DNA of 64,000 nucleotides, from NCBI RefSeq assembly GCF_013778455.1, contig NZ_JACEHE010000012.1:62001-126000 (forward strand), in the 5' to 3' direction. Positions 46,408-55,551 of this stretch are shown here, piece by piece (the stretch's first letter is position 1; each line of letters starts with the position of its first letter). Made by a program: the position numbers and the translations under genes. This stretch comes from Streptomyces himalayensis subsp. himalayensis (GTDB taxonomy: Bacteria > Actinomycetota > Actinomycetes > Streptomycetales > Streptomycetaceae). Below the pieces are notes generated by a model that did no database searches, had not been told where the DNA came from, and saw only the letters and a program-made list of their open reading frames with translations.

Positions 46408-47472
46408 ATGACGCGTTTCCGCACGCCCGTCGCAGCAGCTGCCCTGCTCAGCGCCGTACTCATGGTCACCGGGACGCAGGCGGCCTCAGCCGCCGACCAG
46501 GACCCCAGCCTCCGCAAGCTCGCGGGCCGCGCGGACCTCCTGATCGGTACTGCCGTGAACACGTCGGCCCTGGCCGACGACACCGCGTACCGGAAGTCGA
46601 CCGCCCAGGAGTTCAGCTCCGTCACGGCCGAGAACGTCATGAAGTGGGAGGCCGTCGAGCCGGAGCGCGGGGTGTACGACTGGTCCGAGGCCGACGACCT
46701 CATCCGCTTCGCCCACGACAACGGGCAGGCCGTGCGCGGCCACACCCTGGTCTGGCACAGCCAGCTGCCGACGTGGCTGACCTCGGGCGTCGCCGACGGC
46801 TCGATCGACTCGGACGAGCTGCGCGCGATCCTGAAGAACCACATCACCACCCAGGTCAAGCACTTCAAGGGCAAGATCTACCAGTGGGACGTCGTCAACG
46901 AGGTCTTCGAGGAGGACGGCACCCTGCGCAACTCGATCTGGCTCCAGAAGCTCGGCCCGTCCTACATAGCCGACGCCTTCCGCTGGGCCCACGAGGCCGA
47001 CCCCAAGGCGAAGCTGTTCGTGAACGACTACAACGTCGAGGGCATCAACGCGAAGTCCACGGCCTACTACGAGCTGGCCAAGCAACTGAGGGCGGAGGGC
47101 GTCCCGGTCCAGGGCTTCGGCATCCAGGGCCACCTCGGCATCCAGTACGGCTTCCCGGGCGACGTCGCCGCGAACCTGAAGCGCTTCGACGACTTGGGGC
47201 TGGAGACCGCCTTCACGGAGGTCGACGTCCGGATGATCCTGCCCGTCGACGACACCAAGCTGGCCCGCCAGGCCGACGACTACCGCCGCCTGCTCGACGC
47301 CTGCCTGGCCACGACCGGCTGCAAGTCCTTCACCGTCTGGGGCCACACCGACAAGTACAGCTGGATCCCGGGCGTGTTCGACGGCCAGGGTGCCGCGAAC
47401 CTGCTGGACGAGAACTACGCGCCGAAGCCGGCGTACTCCGCGGTCCGTGAGGAGCTGGCCTCGGGCCGCTGA
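46408..47472 (+). CDS. Secreted GH10 endo-1,4-beta-xylanase
   Basis: 354 aa from ATG 46408 (GAAGGAAG upstream). A signal peptide ends near TQAASA-AD (residue 28). The GH10 barrel is complete: SVTAENVMKWEAVEPERG, GHTLVWHSQLPTW, acid/base WDVVNEVFE (Glu165) and nucleophile FTEVDVRM (Glu271). No carbohydrate-binding module follows. It hydrolyses xylan outside the cell. Set between tuf and rpsJ beside a GH115 remnant, so both probably came as one xylan-use patch. Confidence 0.95.
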   Translation: MTRFRTPVAAAALLSAVLMVTGTQAASAADQDPSLRKLAGRADLLIGTAVNTSALADDTAYRKSTAQEFSSVTAENVMKWEAVEPERGVYDWSEADDLIRFAHDNGQAVRGHTLVWHSQLPTWLTSGVADGSIDSDELRAILKNHITTQVKHFKGKIYQWDVVNEVFEEDGTLRNSIWLQKLGPSYIADAFRWAHEADPKAKLFVNDYNVEGINAKSTAYYELAKQLRAEGVPVQGFGIQGHLGIQYGFPGDVAANLKRFDDLGLETAFTEVDVRMILPVDDTKLARQADDYRRLLDACLATTGCKSFTVWGHTDKYSWIPGVFDGQGAANLLDENYAPKPAYSAVREELASGR

Positions 47473-47584
47473 CCCCGCCGACCATATGGGTGCCCCGGCC
47501 GCTCGGTCGGGGCACTGGCGTGTGGGGGAGCAGCCCGGAGCGTCGTTCCGCGTCATCCCGCCTGTGGCGCATGCACCCAATGGT

Positions 47585-47612
47585 TTGATCCGAGCCCGGC
47601 ACCGGGTACGCT
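47585..47612 (+). promoter_or_regulatory. Predicted S10 operon promoter
   Basis: TTGATC (47585-47590), 16-base spacer, TACGCT (47607-47612), about 390 bases before rpsJ. Same -10 as the rpsL promoter. Confidence 0.55.
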
Positions 47613-48001
47613 CTTCGGCTCGATTGGCTATGGCCCCGTCCCGTATGGCAGACTATCGGGGTTGCTCGGTTGAGTGCCGATGCTGCGCGCCTCCCGCCGG
47701 GAGGACCGGAAGCGAGTCCCACAGTACTCGTCGTCCCATGCATTACATCGAGAGGTGTAGGGGCGGAAGTACGGGAATCTTCCGGGAAGCGTCAGCGGGG
47801 TACCGGCCAGGCACCCGGCGGGTGGTCTCACCCCCGCACCGCGGTCGACGATCGCACCCCTAGCAGGGAAATCCATCCGGATATCCGTGTCAGTGGGGCA
47901 GCGACACGCCCGACCGCGGGGGTCGGAGGAGAGGCCCGGCTTCCACGAGCCGGCCCTCCGGGTTCCAGAGCGTTTACGAGAGACAGGACTACGAAGTAGC
48001 C
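47613..48001 (+). other. Long rpsJ leader, no gene seen
   Basis: About 390 bases before rpsJ. Short frames on both strands have no recognisable protein. Ribosomal-protein leaders often fold to bind a product (L4 in some bacteria); I see no structure clear enough to call. Confidence 0.45.
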
Positions 48002-48310
48002 ATGGCGGGACAGAAGATCCGCATCCGGCTCAAGGCCTACGACCACGAGGTCATCGACTCCTCGGCGAAGAAGATCGTCGAGACGGTGACTCGCACTGGT
48101 GCGTCGGTCGCGGGCCCGGTGCCGCTGCCCACTGAGAAGAACGTGTACTGCGTCATCAAGTCGCCGCACAAGTACAAGGACTCGCGCGAGCACTTCGAGA
48201 TGCGCACGCACAAGCGCCTGATCGACATCCTCGACCCGACCCCCAAGACCGTTGACTCTCTGATGCGACTCGACCTCCCGGCCGGTGTCGACATCGAGAT
48301 CAAGCTCTGA
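48002..48310 (+). CDS. rpsJ: 30S ribosomal protein S10
   Basis: 102 aa. IRLKAYDHEVIDSSAKKIVE and REHFEMRTHKRLIDILDPT are conserved. Also the ribosomal partner of NusG (encoded at 27994). First gene of the S10 operon. Confidence 0.97.
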   Translation: MAGQKIRIRLKAYDHEVIDSSAKKIVETVTRTGASVAGPVPLPTEKNVYCVIKSPHKYKDSREHFEMRTHKRLIDILDPTPKTVDSLMRLDLPAGVDIEIKL

Positions 48311-48327
48311 AGGCCGGTGATCTGAAG

Positions 48328-48972
48328 ATGGCTAAGCAGATCAAGGGCATCCTGGGCGAGAAGCTCGGCATGACCCAGGTCTGGGACGAAAACAATCGTG
48401 TCGTCCCAGTCACCGTGGTCAAGGCCGGTCCGAACGTCGTGACCCAGGTCCGTACGAACGACACCGACGGCTACGAGTCGGTCCAGATCGCCTTCGGCGA
48501 GATCGACCCGCGCAAGGTGAACAAGCCCCTCAAGGGCCACTTCGCCAAGGCCGATGTCACCCCCCGTCGTCACCTCGTCGAGATCCGTACCGCTGACGCC
48601 AGCGAGTACACCCTCGGCCAGGAGATCACCGCCGAGACCTTCGAGGCCGGCGTCAAGGTGGACGTGACCGGCAAGAGCAAGGGCAAGGGCTTCGCCGGTG
48701 TCATGAAGCGCCACAACTTCCGTGGCCTCGGCGCCGGGCACGGCACCCAGCGCAAGCACCGCTCGCCCGGTTCCATCGGTGGCTGCGCCACCCCGGGCCG
48801 CGTGTTCAAGGGCCTCCGCATGGCGGGCCGCATGGGCAACGAGCGGGTCACCACCCAGAACCTGACCGTCCACGCCGTTGACGCGGAGAAGGGTCTGCTG
48901 CTCATCAAGGGCGCGGTTCCCGGTCCGAACGGCGGCCTCGTCCTGGTCCGCACCGCGGCCAAGGGGGCCTGA
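48328..48972 (+). CDS. rplC: 50S ribosomal protein L3
   Basis: 214 aa. KGILGEKLGMTQVWDENN, then MKRHNFRGLGAGHGTQRKHR in the extension reaching the peptidyl-transferase centre. Seventeen bases after rpsJ. Confidence 0.97.
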   Translation: MAKQIKGILGEKLGMTQVWDENNRVVPVTVVKAGPNVVTQVRTNDTDGYESVQIAFGEIDPRKVNKPLKGHFAKADVTPRRHLVEIRTADASEYTLGQEITAETFEAGVKVDVTGKSKGKGFAGVMKRHNFRGLGAGHGTQRKHRSPGSIGGCATPGRVFKGLRMAGRMGNERVTTQNLTVHAVDAEKGLLLIKGAVPGPNGGLVLVRTAAKGA

Positions 48973-48980
48973 GGTAACCG

Positions 48981-49640
48981 ATGAGCACTGTTGACATCCT
49001 TTCGCCGGCAGGCGACAAGGCCGGTACCGTCGAGCTCCCCGCGGAGATCTTCGACGCCAAGGTCAGCATTCCGCTGATCCACCAGGTCGTCGTCGCCCAG
49101 CTGGCCGCTGCCCGCCAGGGCACGCACAAGACGAAGACCCGCGGCGAGGTCCGCGGCGGTGGCAAGAAGCCGTACCGCCAGAAGGGCACCGGCCGCGCCC
49201 GCCAGGGTTCGACCCGTGCGCCGCAGTTCGCCGGCGGTGGCGTCGTCCACGGCCCGCAGCCGCGTGACTACTCGCAGCGGACCCCGAAGAAGATGAAGGC
49301 CGCCGCCCTGCGCGGTGCCCTCACCGACCGGGCCCGCAACAACCGCATCCACGTCGTCACCGGCGTGGTCGAGGGCGAGATCTCCACCAAGGCCGCGAAG
49401 AACCTGCTCGGCAAGATCTCGGAGCGCAAGAACGTGCTCCTGGTCGTCGAGCGGAACGACGAGGCCGCGCTGCTCTCCGCCCGCAACCTGCCCCAGGTGC
49501 ACATCCTGGAGCCGGGCCAGCTGAACACGTACGACGTGCTCGTCTCGGACGACGTGGTCTTCACCCAGGCCGCCTTCGAGTCCTTCGTGTCTGGCGCGCC
49601 TGTGTCGTCGGCTGATGAGACCGAAGGGAGCGAGGCCTGA
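48981..49640 (+). CDS. rplD: 50S ribosomal protein L4
   Basis: 219 aa. The long loop lining the exit tunnel reads TRGEVRGGGKKPYRQKGTGR then ARQGSTRAPQFAGGG. In E. coli L4 represses the S10 operon. The stop overlaps the rplW ATG by one base. Confidence 0.97.
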   Translation: MSTVDILSPAGDKAGTVELPAEIFDAKVSIPLIHQVVVAQLAAARQGTHKTKTRGEVRGGGKKPYRQKGTGRARQGSTRAPQFAGGGVVHGPQPRDYSQRTPKKMKAAALRGALTDRARNNRIHVVTGVVEGEISTKAAKNLLGKISERKNVLLVVERNDEAALLSARNLPQVHILEPGQLNTYDVLVSDDVVFTQAAFESFVSGAPVSSADETEGSEA

Positions 49641-50056
49641 TGGCTACGCGTCACCCGAGCATTGCCCCCAAGGCCGCCAAGGCCGCGAAGGCCGCGCGCA
49701 TCGCCAAGGCGAAGCGCCACGCCACCGAGGGCAAGAACACCGTTGAGACCCCGCTGAGCAAGAGCTTCACGGACCCCCGTGACGTCCTCCTCAAGCCGGT
49801 CGTCTCCGAGAAGAGCTACGCGCTCCTCGACGAGGGCAAGTACACCTTCATCGTCGACCCGCGTGCCAACAAGACCCAGATCAAGCAGGCCGTCCAGGCG
49901 GTCTTCTCGGTCAAGGTCACCGGGGTCAACACGATCAACCGCCAGGGCAAGCGCAAGCGGACCCGCACGGGCTTCGGCAAGCGTGCCGACAGCAAGCGCG
50001 CGATCGTGACCCTCGCCGAGGGCGACCGTATCGACATCTTCGGCCAGGCCTCCTAA
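49640..50056 (+). CDS. rplW: 50S ribosomal protein L23
   Basis: 138 aa. A basic Ala/Lys-rich N-terminal extension of about 40 residues precedes the core DPRDVLLKPVVSEKSYALLD, not present in shorter bacterial L23. Sits at the tunnel exit, the docking site for trigger factor and SRP. Confidence 0.96.
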   Translation: MATRHPSIAPKAAKAAKAARIAKAKRHATEGKNTVETPLSKSFTDPRDVLLKPVVSEKSYALLDEGKYTFIVDPRANKTQIKQAVQAVFSVKVTGVNTINRQGKRKRTRTGFGKRADSKRAIVTLAEGDRIDIFGQAS

Positions 50057-50094
50057 CGGAGCGCCCTGGTCCGATATCGGACGAGGACTGAGAA

Positions 50095-50931
50095 ATGGGT
50101 ATCCGCAAGTACAAGCCGACGACTCCGGGCCGTCGTGGCTCCAGCGTCGCCGACTTCGTCGAGGTCACGCGGTCCACGCCGGAGAAGTCGCTGGTCCGCC
50201 CGCTGCACAGCAAGGGCGGCCGTAACAACGCCGGTCGTGTGACCGTTCGCCACCAGGGTGGCGGACACAAGCGCGCCTACCGAGTGATCGACTTCCGTCG
50301 TCACGACAAGGACGGCGTGCCGGCGAAGGTCGCGCACATCGAGTACGACCCCAACCGCACCGCGCGCATCGCGCTGCTGCACTACGCGGACGGCGAGAAG
50401 CGTTACATCCTCGCCCCGCGCAACCTGTCGCAGGGCGACCGCGTCGAGAACGGTCCTGGGGCCGACATCAAGCCGGGCAACAACCTGGCGCTCCGCAACA
50501 TCCCGGTCGGTACCACGATCCACGCGATCGAGCTCCGTCCCGGTGGCGGCGCCAAGTTCGCCCGCTCCGCCGGTGCCTCCGTACAGCTGCTGGCGAAGGA
50601 GGGCCAGATGGCCCACCTTCGTATGCCGTCCGGTGAGATCCGCCTGGTCGACGTGCGCTGCCGCGCCACCGTCGGCGAGGTCGGCAACGCCGAGCAGTCG
50701 AACATCAACTGGGGCAAGGCCGGCCGTAAGCGCTGGCTGGGCGTCCGCCCGACCGTTCGCGGTGTGGCGATGAACCCGGTTGACCACCCGCACGGTGGTG
50801 GTGAGGGCAAGACCTCCGGTGGTCGCCACCCGGTCTCCCCGTGGGGTCAGAAGGAGGGTCGTACTCGTTCGCCGAAGAAGGCTTCGAACAAGTACATCGT
50901 CCGCCGCCGCAAGACGAACAAGAAGCGCTAG
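50095..50931 (+). CDS. rplB: 50S ribosomal protein L2
   Basis: 278 aa. MGIRKYKPTTPGRRGSSVAD, VRHQGGGHKRAYRVIDFRR and the peptidyl-transferase-associated NPVDHPHGGGEGKTSGGRHP. Full length. Confidence 0.98.
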   Translation: MGIRKYKPTTPGRRGSSVADFVEVTRSTPEKSLVRPLHSKGGRNNAGRVTVRHQGGGHKRAYRVIDFRRHDKDGVPAKVAHIEYDPNRTARIALLHYADGEKRYILAPRNLSQGDRVENGPGADIKPGNNLALRNIPVGTTIHAIELRPGGGAKFARSAGASVQLLAKEGQMAHLRMPSGEIRLVDVRCRATVGEVGNAEQSNINWGKAGRKRWLGVRPTVRGVAMNPVDHPHGGGEGKTSGGRHPVSPWGQKEGRTRSPKKASNKYIVRRRKTNKKR

Positions 50932-50943
50932 GAGCGGGTTTAG

Positions 50944-51225
50944 ATGCCGCGCAGTCTCAAGAAGGGGCCCTTCGTCGACGACCACCTGATCAAGAAGGTG
51001 GACGCACAGAACGAAGCCGGTTCCAAGAACGTCATCAAGACCTGGTCCCGTCGCTCGATGATCATCCCGGCCATGCTCGGCCACACGATCGCGGTGCACA
51101 ACGGCAAGACCCACATTCCGGTGTTTGTCACCGAGTCGATGGTCGGCCACAAGCTCGGCGAGTTCTCGCCGACGCGCACCTTCCGGGGTCACGTCAAGGA
51201 CGACCGGAAGTCGAAGCGCCGCTAG
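50944..51225 (+). CDS. rpsS: 30S ribosomal protein S19
   Basis: 93 aa. PRSLKKGPFVDDHLIKKVDA and IPVFVTESMVGHKLGEFSPT are conserved; head of the small subunit, contacts the A-site finger. Confidence 0.97.
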   Translation: MPRSLKKGPFVDDHLIKKVDAQNEAGSKNVIKTWSRRSMIIPAMLGHTIAVHNGKTHIPVFVTESMVGHKLGEFSPTRTFRGHVKDDRKSKRR

Positions 51226-51267
51226 TAGCGGGGTGGAATGACCATGACAGACACTGGAAGGACAACC

Positions 51268-51615
51268 ATGGAAGCCAGGGCCCAGGCGCGGTACATCCGC
51301 GTCACGCCCATGAAGGCCCGCCGCGTGGTGGACCTTATCCGTGGCATGGACGCCACGGAGGCTCAGGCGGTCCTGCGTTTCGCCCCGCAGGCCGCGAGCG
51401 TGCCGGTCGGCAAGGTGCTTGACAGCGCCATCGCCAACGCCGCGCACAACTACGACCACACCGACGCCGACAGCCTCTTCATCTCCGAGGCGTACGTCGA
51501 CGAGGGTCCGACCCTGAAGCGGTTCCGTCCGCGTGCCCAGGGCCGTGCCTACCGGATCCGCAAGCGGACCAGCCACATCACCGTGGTCGTCAGCAGCAAG
51601 GAAGGAACCCGGTAA
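51268..51615 (+). CDS. rplV: 50S ribosomal protein L22
   Basis: 115 aa from ATG 51268, which has GGAAGGA seven bases upstream; ATG 51238 would add ten non-conserved residues. ARYIRVTPMKARRVVDLIRG at the start, RAQGRAYRIRKRTSHITVVV in the tunnel loop. Confidence 0.95.
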   Translation: MEARAQARYIRVTPMKARRVVDLIRGMDATEAQAVLRFAPQAASVPVGKVLDSAIANAAHNYDHTDADSLFISEAYVDEGPTLKRFRPRAQGRAYRIRKRTSHITVVVSSKEGTR

Positions 51616-52442
51616 TGGGCCAGAAGGTTAACCCGCATGGGTTCCGGCTCGGCATCACCACGGACTTCAAGTCCCGCTGGTACGCCGACAAGCTGTACAA
51701 GGACTACGTCAAGGAAGACGTCGCCATCCGCCGGATGATGACGTCCGGCATGGAGCGCGCCGGTATCTCGAAGGTTGAGATCGAGCGCACCCGTGACCGC
51801 GTGCGGGTGGACATCCACACCGCGCGTCCGGGCATCGTCATCGGCCGCCGTGGCGCCGAGGCCGACCGCATCCGCGGCGACCTCGAGAAGCTCACGGGCA
51901 AGCAGGTCCAGCTGAACATCCTCGAGGTCAAGAACCCCGAGACCGACGCTCAGCTGGTTGCCCAGGCCGTTGCCGAGCAGCTGTCGTCCCGCGTCTCCTT
52001 CCGCCGCGCCATGCGCAAGAGCATGCAGTCGGCGATGAAGGCGGGCGCCAAGGGCATCAAGATCCAGTGTGGTGGCCGTCTCGGCGGCGCCGAGATGTCC
52101 CGCTCGGAGTTCTACCGCGAGGGCCGTGTGCCCCTGCACACGCTCCGCGCGAACGTCGACTACGGCTTCTTCGAGGCCAAGACGACCTTCGGCCGCATCG
52201 GTGTGAAGGTCTGGATCTACAAGGGCGACGTCAAGAACATCGCCGAGGTCCGCGCCGAGAACGCTGCTGCCCGCGCCGGCAACCGCCCGGCCCGTGGCGG
52301 CGCCGACCGCCCGGCCCGTGGTGGCCGTGGTGGCGAGCGTGGCGGTCGCGGTCGCAAGCCGCAGCAGGCTCCGGCTGCCGAGGCCCCCAAGGCCGAGGCT
52401 CCCGCCGCCGCTCCGGCTGAGAGCACCGGAACGGAGGCCTGA
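51615..52442 (+). CDS. rpsC: 30S ribosomal protein S3
   Basis: 275 aa. MGQKVNPHGFRLGITTDFKS, KH motif RPGIVIGRRGAEADRIRGDL, and C-terminal GGRLGGAEMSRSEFYREGRV. The last 55 residues are a basic Gly/Arg then Ala/Glu/Pro tail typical of actinomycete S3. mRNA entry and helicase activity. Confidence 0.97.
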   Translation: MGQKVNPHGFRLGITTDFKSRWYADKLYKDYVKEDVAIRRMMTSGMERAGISKVEIERTRDRVRVDIHTARPGIVIGRRGAEADRIRGDLEKLTGKQVQLNILEVKNPETDAQLVAQAVAEQLSSRVSFRRAMRKSMQSAMKAGAKGIKIQCGGRLGGAEMSRSEFYREGRVPLHTLRANVDYGFFEAKTTFGRIGVKVWIYKGDVKNIAEVRAENAAARAGNRPARGGADRPARGGRGGERGGRGRKPQQAPAAEAPKAEAPAAAPAESTGTEA

Positions 52443-52447
52443 CCGAC

Positions 52448-52867
52448 ATGCTGATCCCCCGTAGGGTCAAGCACCGCAAGCAGCACCACCCGAAGCGCCG
52501 TGGTCAGGCCAAGGGCGGTACGACGGTTGCGTTCGGCGAGTACGGCATCCAGGCCCTCACGCCGGCGTACGTGACCAACCGCCAGATCGAGGCGGCTCGT
52601 ATCGCGATGACCCGTCACATCAAGCGTGGCGGCAAGGTCTGGATCAACATCTACCCGGACCGCCCGCTGACCAAGAAGCCTGCCGAGACCCGCATGGGTT
52701 CCGGTAAGGGTTCGCCGGAGTGGTGGGTCGCGAACGTTCACCCGGGCCGGGTGATGTTCGAGCTGTCCTACCCGAACGAGAAGATTGCGCGTGAGGCGCT
52801 TACCCGCGCTGCTCACAAGCTTCCGATGAAGTGCCGCATCGTGCGGCGCGAGGCAGGTGAAGCGTGA
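52448..52867 (+). CDS. rplP: 50S ribosomal protein L16
   Basis: 139 aa. MLIPRRVKHRKQHHPKRRGQ and KPAETRMGSGKGSPEWWVAN are conserved, the latter near the arginine hydroxylated in some bacteria. Contacts A-site tRNA. Confidence 0.97.
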   Translation: MLIPRRVKHRKQHHPKRRGQAKGGTTVAFGEYGIQALTPAYVTNRQIEAARIAMTRHIKRGGKVWINIYPDRPLTKKPAETRMGSGKGSPEWWVANVHPGRVMFELSYPNEKIAREALTRAAHKLPMKCRIVRREAGEA

Positions 52868-53091
52868 TGTCGGCCGGCACCAAGGCGTCCGAGCTGCGCG
52901 AGCTGGGCAACGAGGAGCTCCTCAACAAGCTCCGCGAGGCCAAGGAAGAGCTGTTCAACCTCCGCTTCCAGGCGGCGACCGGTCAGCTCGAGAACCACGG
53001 CCGTCTGAAGGCGGTCCGTAAGGACATCGCCCGGATCTACACCCTGATGCGCGAGCGTGAGCTGGGCATCGAGACGGTGGAGAGCGCCTGA
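52867..53091 (+). CDS. rpmC: 50S ribosomal protein L29
   Basis: 74 aa from ATG 52867. LRELGNEELLNKLREAKEEL then FNLRFQAATGQLENHGRLK. Next to L23 at the tunnel exit. Overlaps neighbours by one base on both sides. Confidence 0.97.
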   Translation: MSAGTKASELRELGNEELLNKLREAKEELFNLRFQAATGQLENHGRLKAVRKDIARIYTLMRERELGIETVESA

Positions 53092-53375
53092 TGAGCGAGA
53101 GCAACGTGACTGAAAACAAGACCGAGCGCGGTTTCCGCAAGACCCGTGAGGGTCTGGTCGTCAGCGACAAGATGGACAAGACCGTCGTCGTCGCTGTCGA
53201 GGACCGCGTCAAGCACGCGCTGTACGGCAAGGTCATCCGCCGCACCAGCAAGCTCAAGGCGCACGACGAGCAGAACGCTGCGGGCGTCGGCGACCGCGTC
53301 CTCCTCATGGAGACCCGGCCGCTGTCGTCGACGAAGCGCTGGCGCATCGTCGAGATCCTCGAGAAGGCCAAGTAA
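53091..53375 (+). CDS. rpsQ: 30S ribosomal protein S17
   Basis: 94 aa. RGFRKTREGLVVSDKMDKTV and VEDRVKHALYGKVIRRTSKL; OB-fold primary binder of 16S rRNA. A 99-bp gap follows with a small GC-rich hairpin. Confidence 0.97.
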   Translation: MSESNVTENKTERGFRKTREGLVVSDKMDKTVVVAVEDRVKHALYGKVIRRTSKLKAHDEQNAAGVGDRVLLMETRPLSSTKRWRIVEILEKAK

Positions 53376-53474
53376 CCCCTTCCGAGGGGCATTCCCCTCG
53401 GACCAGTTCCGCCAGGCTCCGGGGGCTGCGACCAAGCAGCCCCCGGGGAACCGGCAGACGATCAGGAGATAGAC

Positions 53475-53843
53475 GTGATCCAGCAGGAGTCGCGACTGCG
53501 CGTCGCCGACAACACTGGTGCGAAGGAGATCCTTTGCATCCGTGTTCTCGGTGGCTCCGGTCGCCGCTACGCGGGCATCGGTGACGTCATCGTCGCCACC
53601 GTCAAGGACGCGATCCCCGGTGGCAACGTGAAGAAGGGTGACGTCGTCAAGGCGGTCATCGTTCGCACCGTCAAGGAGCGCCGTCGCCAGGACGGCTCGT
53701 ACATCCGCTTCGACGAGAACGCCGCCGTCATTCTGAAGAACGACGGCGACCCTCGCGGCACCCGTATCTTCGGCCCCGTGGGCCGTGAGCTGCGCGAGAA
53801 GAAGTTCATGAAGATCATCTCGCTCGCGCCGGAGGTGCTGTAA
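53475..53843 (+). CDS. rplN: 50S ribosomal protein L14
   Basis: 122 aa, GTG start. MIQQESRLRVADNTGAKEIL, VVKAVIVRTVKERRRQDGSY and NDGDPRGTRIFGPVGRELRE. First gene of the spc group. Confidence 0.97.
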   Translation: MIQQESRLRVADNTGAKEILCIRVLGGSGRRYAGIGDVIVATVKDAIPGGNVKKGDVVKAVIVRTVKERRRQDGSYIRFDENAAVILKNDGDPRGTRIFGPVGRELREKKFMKIISLAPEVL

Positions 53844-53845
53844 GC

Positions 53846-54169
53846 ATGAAGATCAAGAAGGGTGACCTGGTCCAGGTCATCACCGGCAAGGACAAGGGCA
53901 AGCAGGGCAAGGTCATTGCCGCTTACCCGCGCGACGAGCGTGTCCTGGTCGAGGGTGTCAACCGGGTCAAGAAGCACACCAAGGCCGGCCCGACGGCCCG
54001 CGGCTCCCAGGCCGGCGGCATCGTCACGACCGAGGCCCCGATCCACGTGAGCAACGTTCAGCTCGTCGTGGAGAAGGACGGCAACAAGGTCGTCACTCGC
54101 GTCGGCTACCGCTTCGACGACGAGGGCAACAAGATCCGCGTTGCCAAGCGGACGGGTGAGGACATCTGA
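53846..54169 (+). CDS. rplX: 50S ribosomal protein L24
   Basis: 107 aa. KOW motif KKGDLVQVITGKDKGKQGKV; assembly initiator of the large subunit. Two bases after rplN, overlaps rplE by one. Confidence 0.97.
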   Translation: MKIKKGDLVQVITGKDKGKQGKVIAAYPRDERVLVEGVNRVKKHTKAGPTARGSQAGGIVTTEAPIHVSNVQLVVEKDGNKVVTRVGYRFDDEGNKIRVAKRTGEDI

Positions 54170-54726
54170 TGGCTACCACCACGACTCCGCGTCTCAAGAC
54201 GAAGTACCGCGAGGAGATCGCGGGCAAGCTGCGTGAGGAGTTCTCGTACGAGAACGTCATGCAGGTTCCCGGCCTCGTCAAGATCGTGGTCAACATGGGT
54301 GTGGGCGACGCCGCCCGCGACTCCAAGCTGATCGAGGGCGCCATCCGCGACCTCACCACGATCACGGGCCAGAAGCCGGCCGTCACCAAGGCCCGCAAGT
54401 CCATCGCGCAGTTCAAGCTGCGTGAGGGCCAGCCGATCGGTGCCCACGTCACGCTTCGTGGCGACCGCATGTGGGAGTTCCTGGACCGCACCCTGTCGCT
54501 CGCGCTCCCGCGCATCCGCGACTTCCGTGGTCTGTCCCCCAAGCAGTTCGACGGCCGTGGCAACTACACCTTCGGTCTCACCGAGCAGGTCATGTTCCAC
54601 GAGATCGACCAGGACAAGATCGACCGCACCCGGGGTATGGACATCACCGTGGTGACCACGGCGACCAACGACGCTGAGGGCCGCGCGCTCCTTCGTCACC
54701 TCGGCTTCCCCTTCAAGGAGGCGTGA
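54169..54726 (+). CDS. rplE: 50S ribosomal protein L5
   Basis: 185 aa. NVMQVPGLVKIVVNMGVGDA and DFRGLSPKQFDGRGNYTFGL. Binds 5S rRNA in the central protuberance. Confidence 0.97.
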   Translation: MATTTTPRLKTKYREEIAGKLREEFSYENVMQVPGLVKIVVNMGVGDAARDSKLIEGAIRDLTTITGQKPAVTKARKSIAQFKLREGQPIGAHVTLRGDRMWEFLDRTLSLALPRIRDFRGLSPKQFDGRGNYTFGLTEQVMFHEIDQDKIDRTRGMDITVVTTATNDAEGRALLRHLGFPFKEA

Positions 54727-54731
54727 GCGAG

Positions 54732-54917
54732 ATGGCGAAGAAGGCTCTGATTGCCAAGGCTGCTCGCAAGCCCAAGTTCGGTGTGCGTGCGTACACCCGC
54801 TGCCAGCGCTGCGGCCGTCCGCACTCCGTCTACCGCAAGTTCGGCCTGTGCCGCGTGTGCCTTCGTGAGATGGCTCACCGTGGCGAGCTGCCGGGCGTGA
54901 CCAAGAGCTCCTGGTAA
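54732..54917 (+). CDS. rpsN: 30S ribosomal protein S14, zinc-binding type Z
   Basis: 61 aa from ATG 54732. RCQRCGRPHSVYRKFGLCRV and CLREMAHRGELPGVTKSSW hold two CxxC pairs, so this is the short zinc form. Confidence 0.95.
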   Translation: MAKKALIAKAARKPKFGVRAYTRCQRCGRPHSVYRKFGLCRVCLREMAHRGELPGVTKSSW

Positions 54918-55128
54918 CAGCCCACTTGGGTTGATACCGGACTCTCGGTAAGCAACTGGGTCGGCAGGAGCCCGACTTCACATGGCTTAGGCTTGTGTGG
55001 TTGGGCGCCTGCCGCCCTGGACCGACTTACTACGCCGTAGGTCCCCGTGCCGCACCCGTCCCGTCTCGGATCGGGGAGAGGGATGGCACAGACAGGAAAC
55101 CCCGGCGAGAGAGGCCGAAGGCCAATTC

Positions 55129-55527
55129 ATGACCATGACTGATCCGATCGCAGACATGCTTACGCGTCTGCGGAACGCGAACTCGGCATACCACGACTCC
55201 GTGACGATGCCGGCATCGAAGATCAAGTCTCACATCGCGGAGATCCTCCAGCAGGAGGGCTTCATCACGGGCTGGCGCGTCGAGGACGCCGAGGTCGGCA
55301 AGAACCTCGTCCTCGAGCTGAAGTTCGGCCCGAACCGTGAGCGCTCCATCGCGGGCATCAAGCGGATCTCCAAGCCCGGTCTCCGGGTGTACGCGAAGTC
55401 CACCAACCTGCCGAAGGTGCTCGGCGGCCTGGGCGTGGCGATCATCTCCACCTCCCACGGGCTCCTCACCGACAAGCAGGCCGGCAAGAAGGGCGTGGGT
55501 GGGGAAGTCCTCGCCTACGTCTGGTAG
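55129..55527 (+). CDS. rpsH: 30S ribosomal protein S8
   Basis: 132 aa from ATG 55129 (MTMTDPIADMLTRLRNANSA); ATG 55135 is an alternative. GVAIISTSHGLLTDKQA is the C-terminal RNA-binding loop. A 211-bp gap before it is long for this operon and contains TAGGCT at 54988-54993, a possible internal promoter element. In E. coli S8 represses the spc operon. Confidence 0.96.
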   Translation: MTMTDPIADMLTRLRNANSAYHDSVTMPASKIKSHIAEILQQEGFITGWRVEDAEVGKNLVLELKFGPNRERSIAGIKRISKPGLRVYAKSTNLPKVLGGLGVAIISTSHGLLTDKQAGKKGVGGEVLAYVW

Positions 55528-55551
55528 CGGAAGGGAACGGAGGAAACAGCT

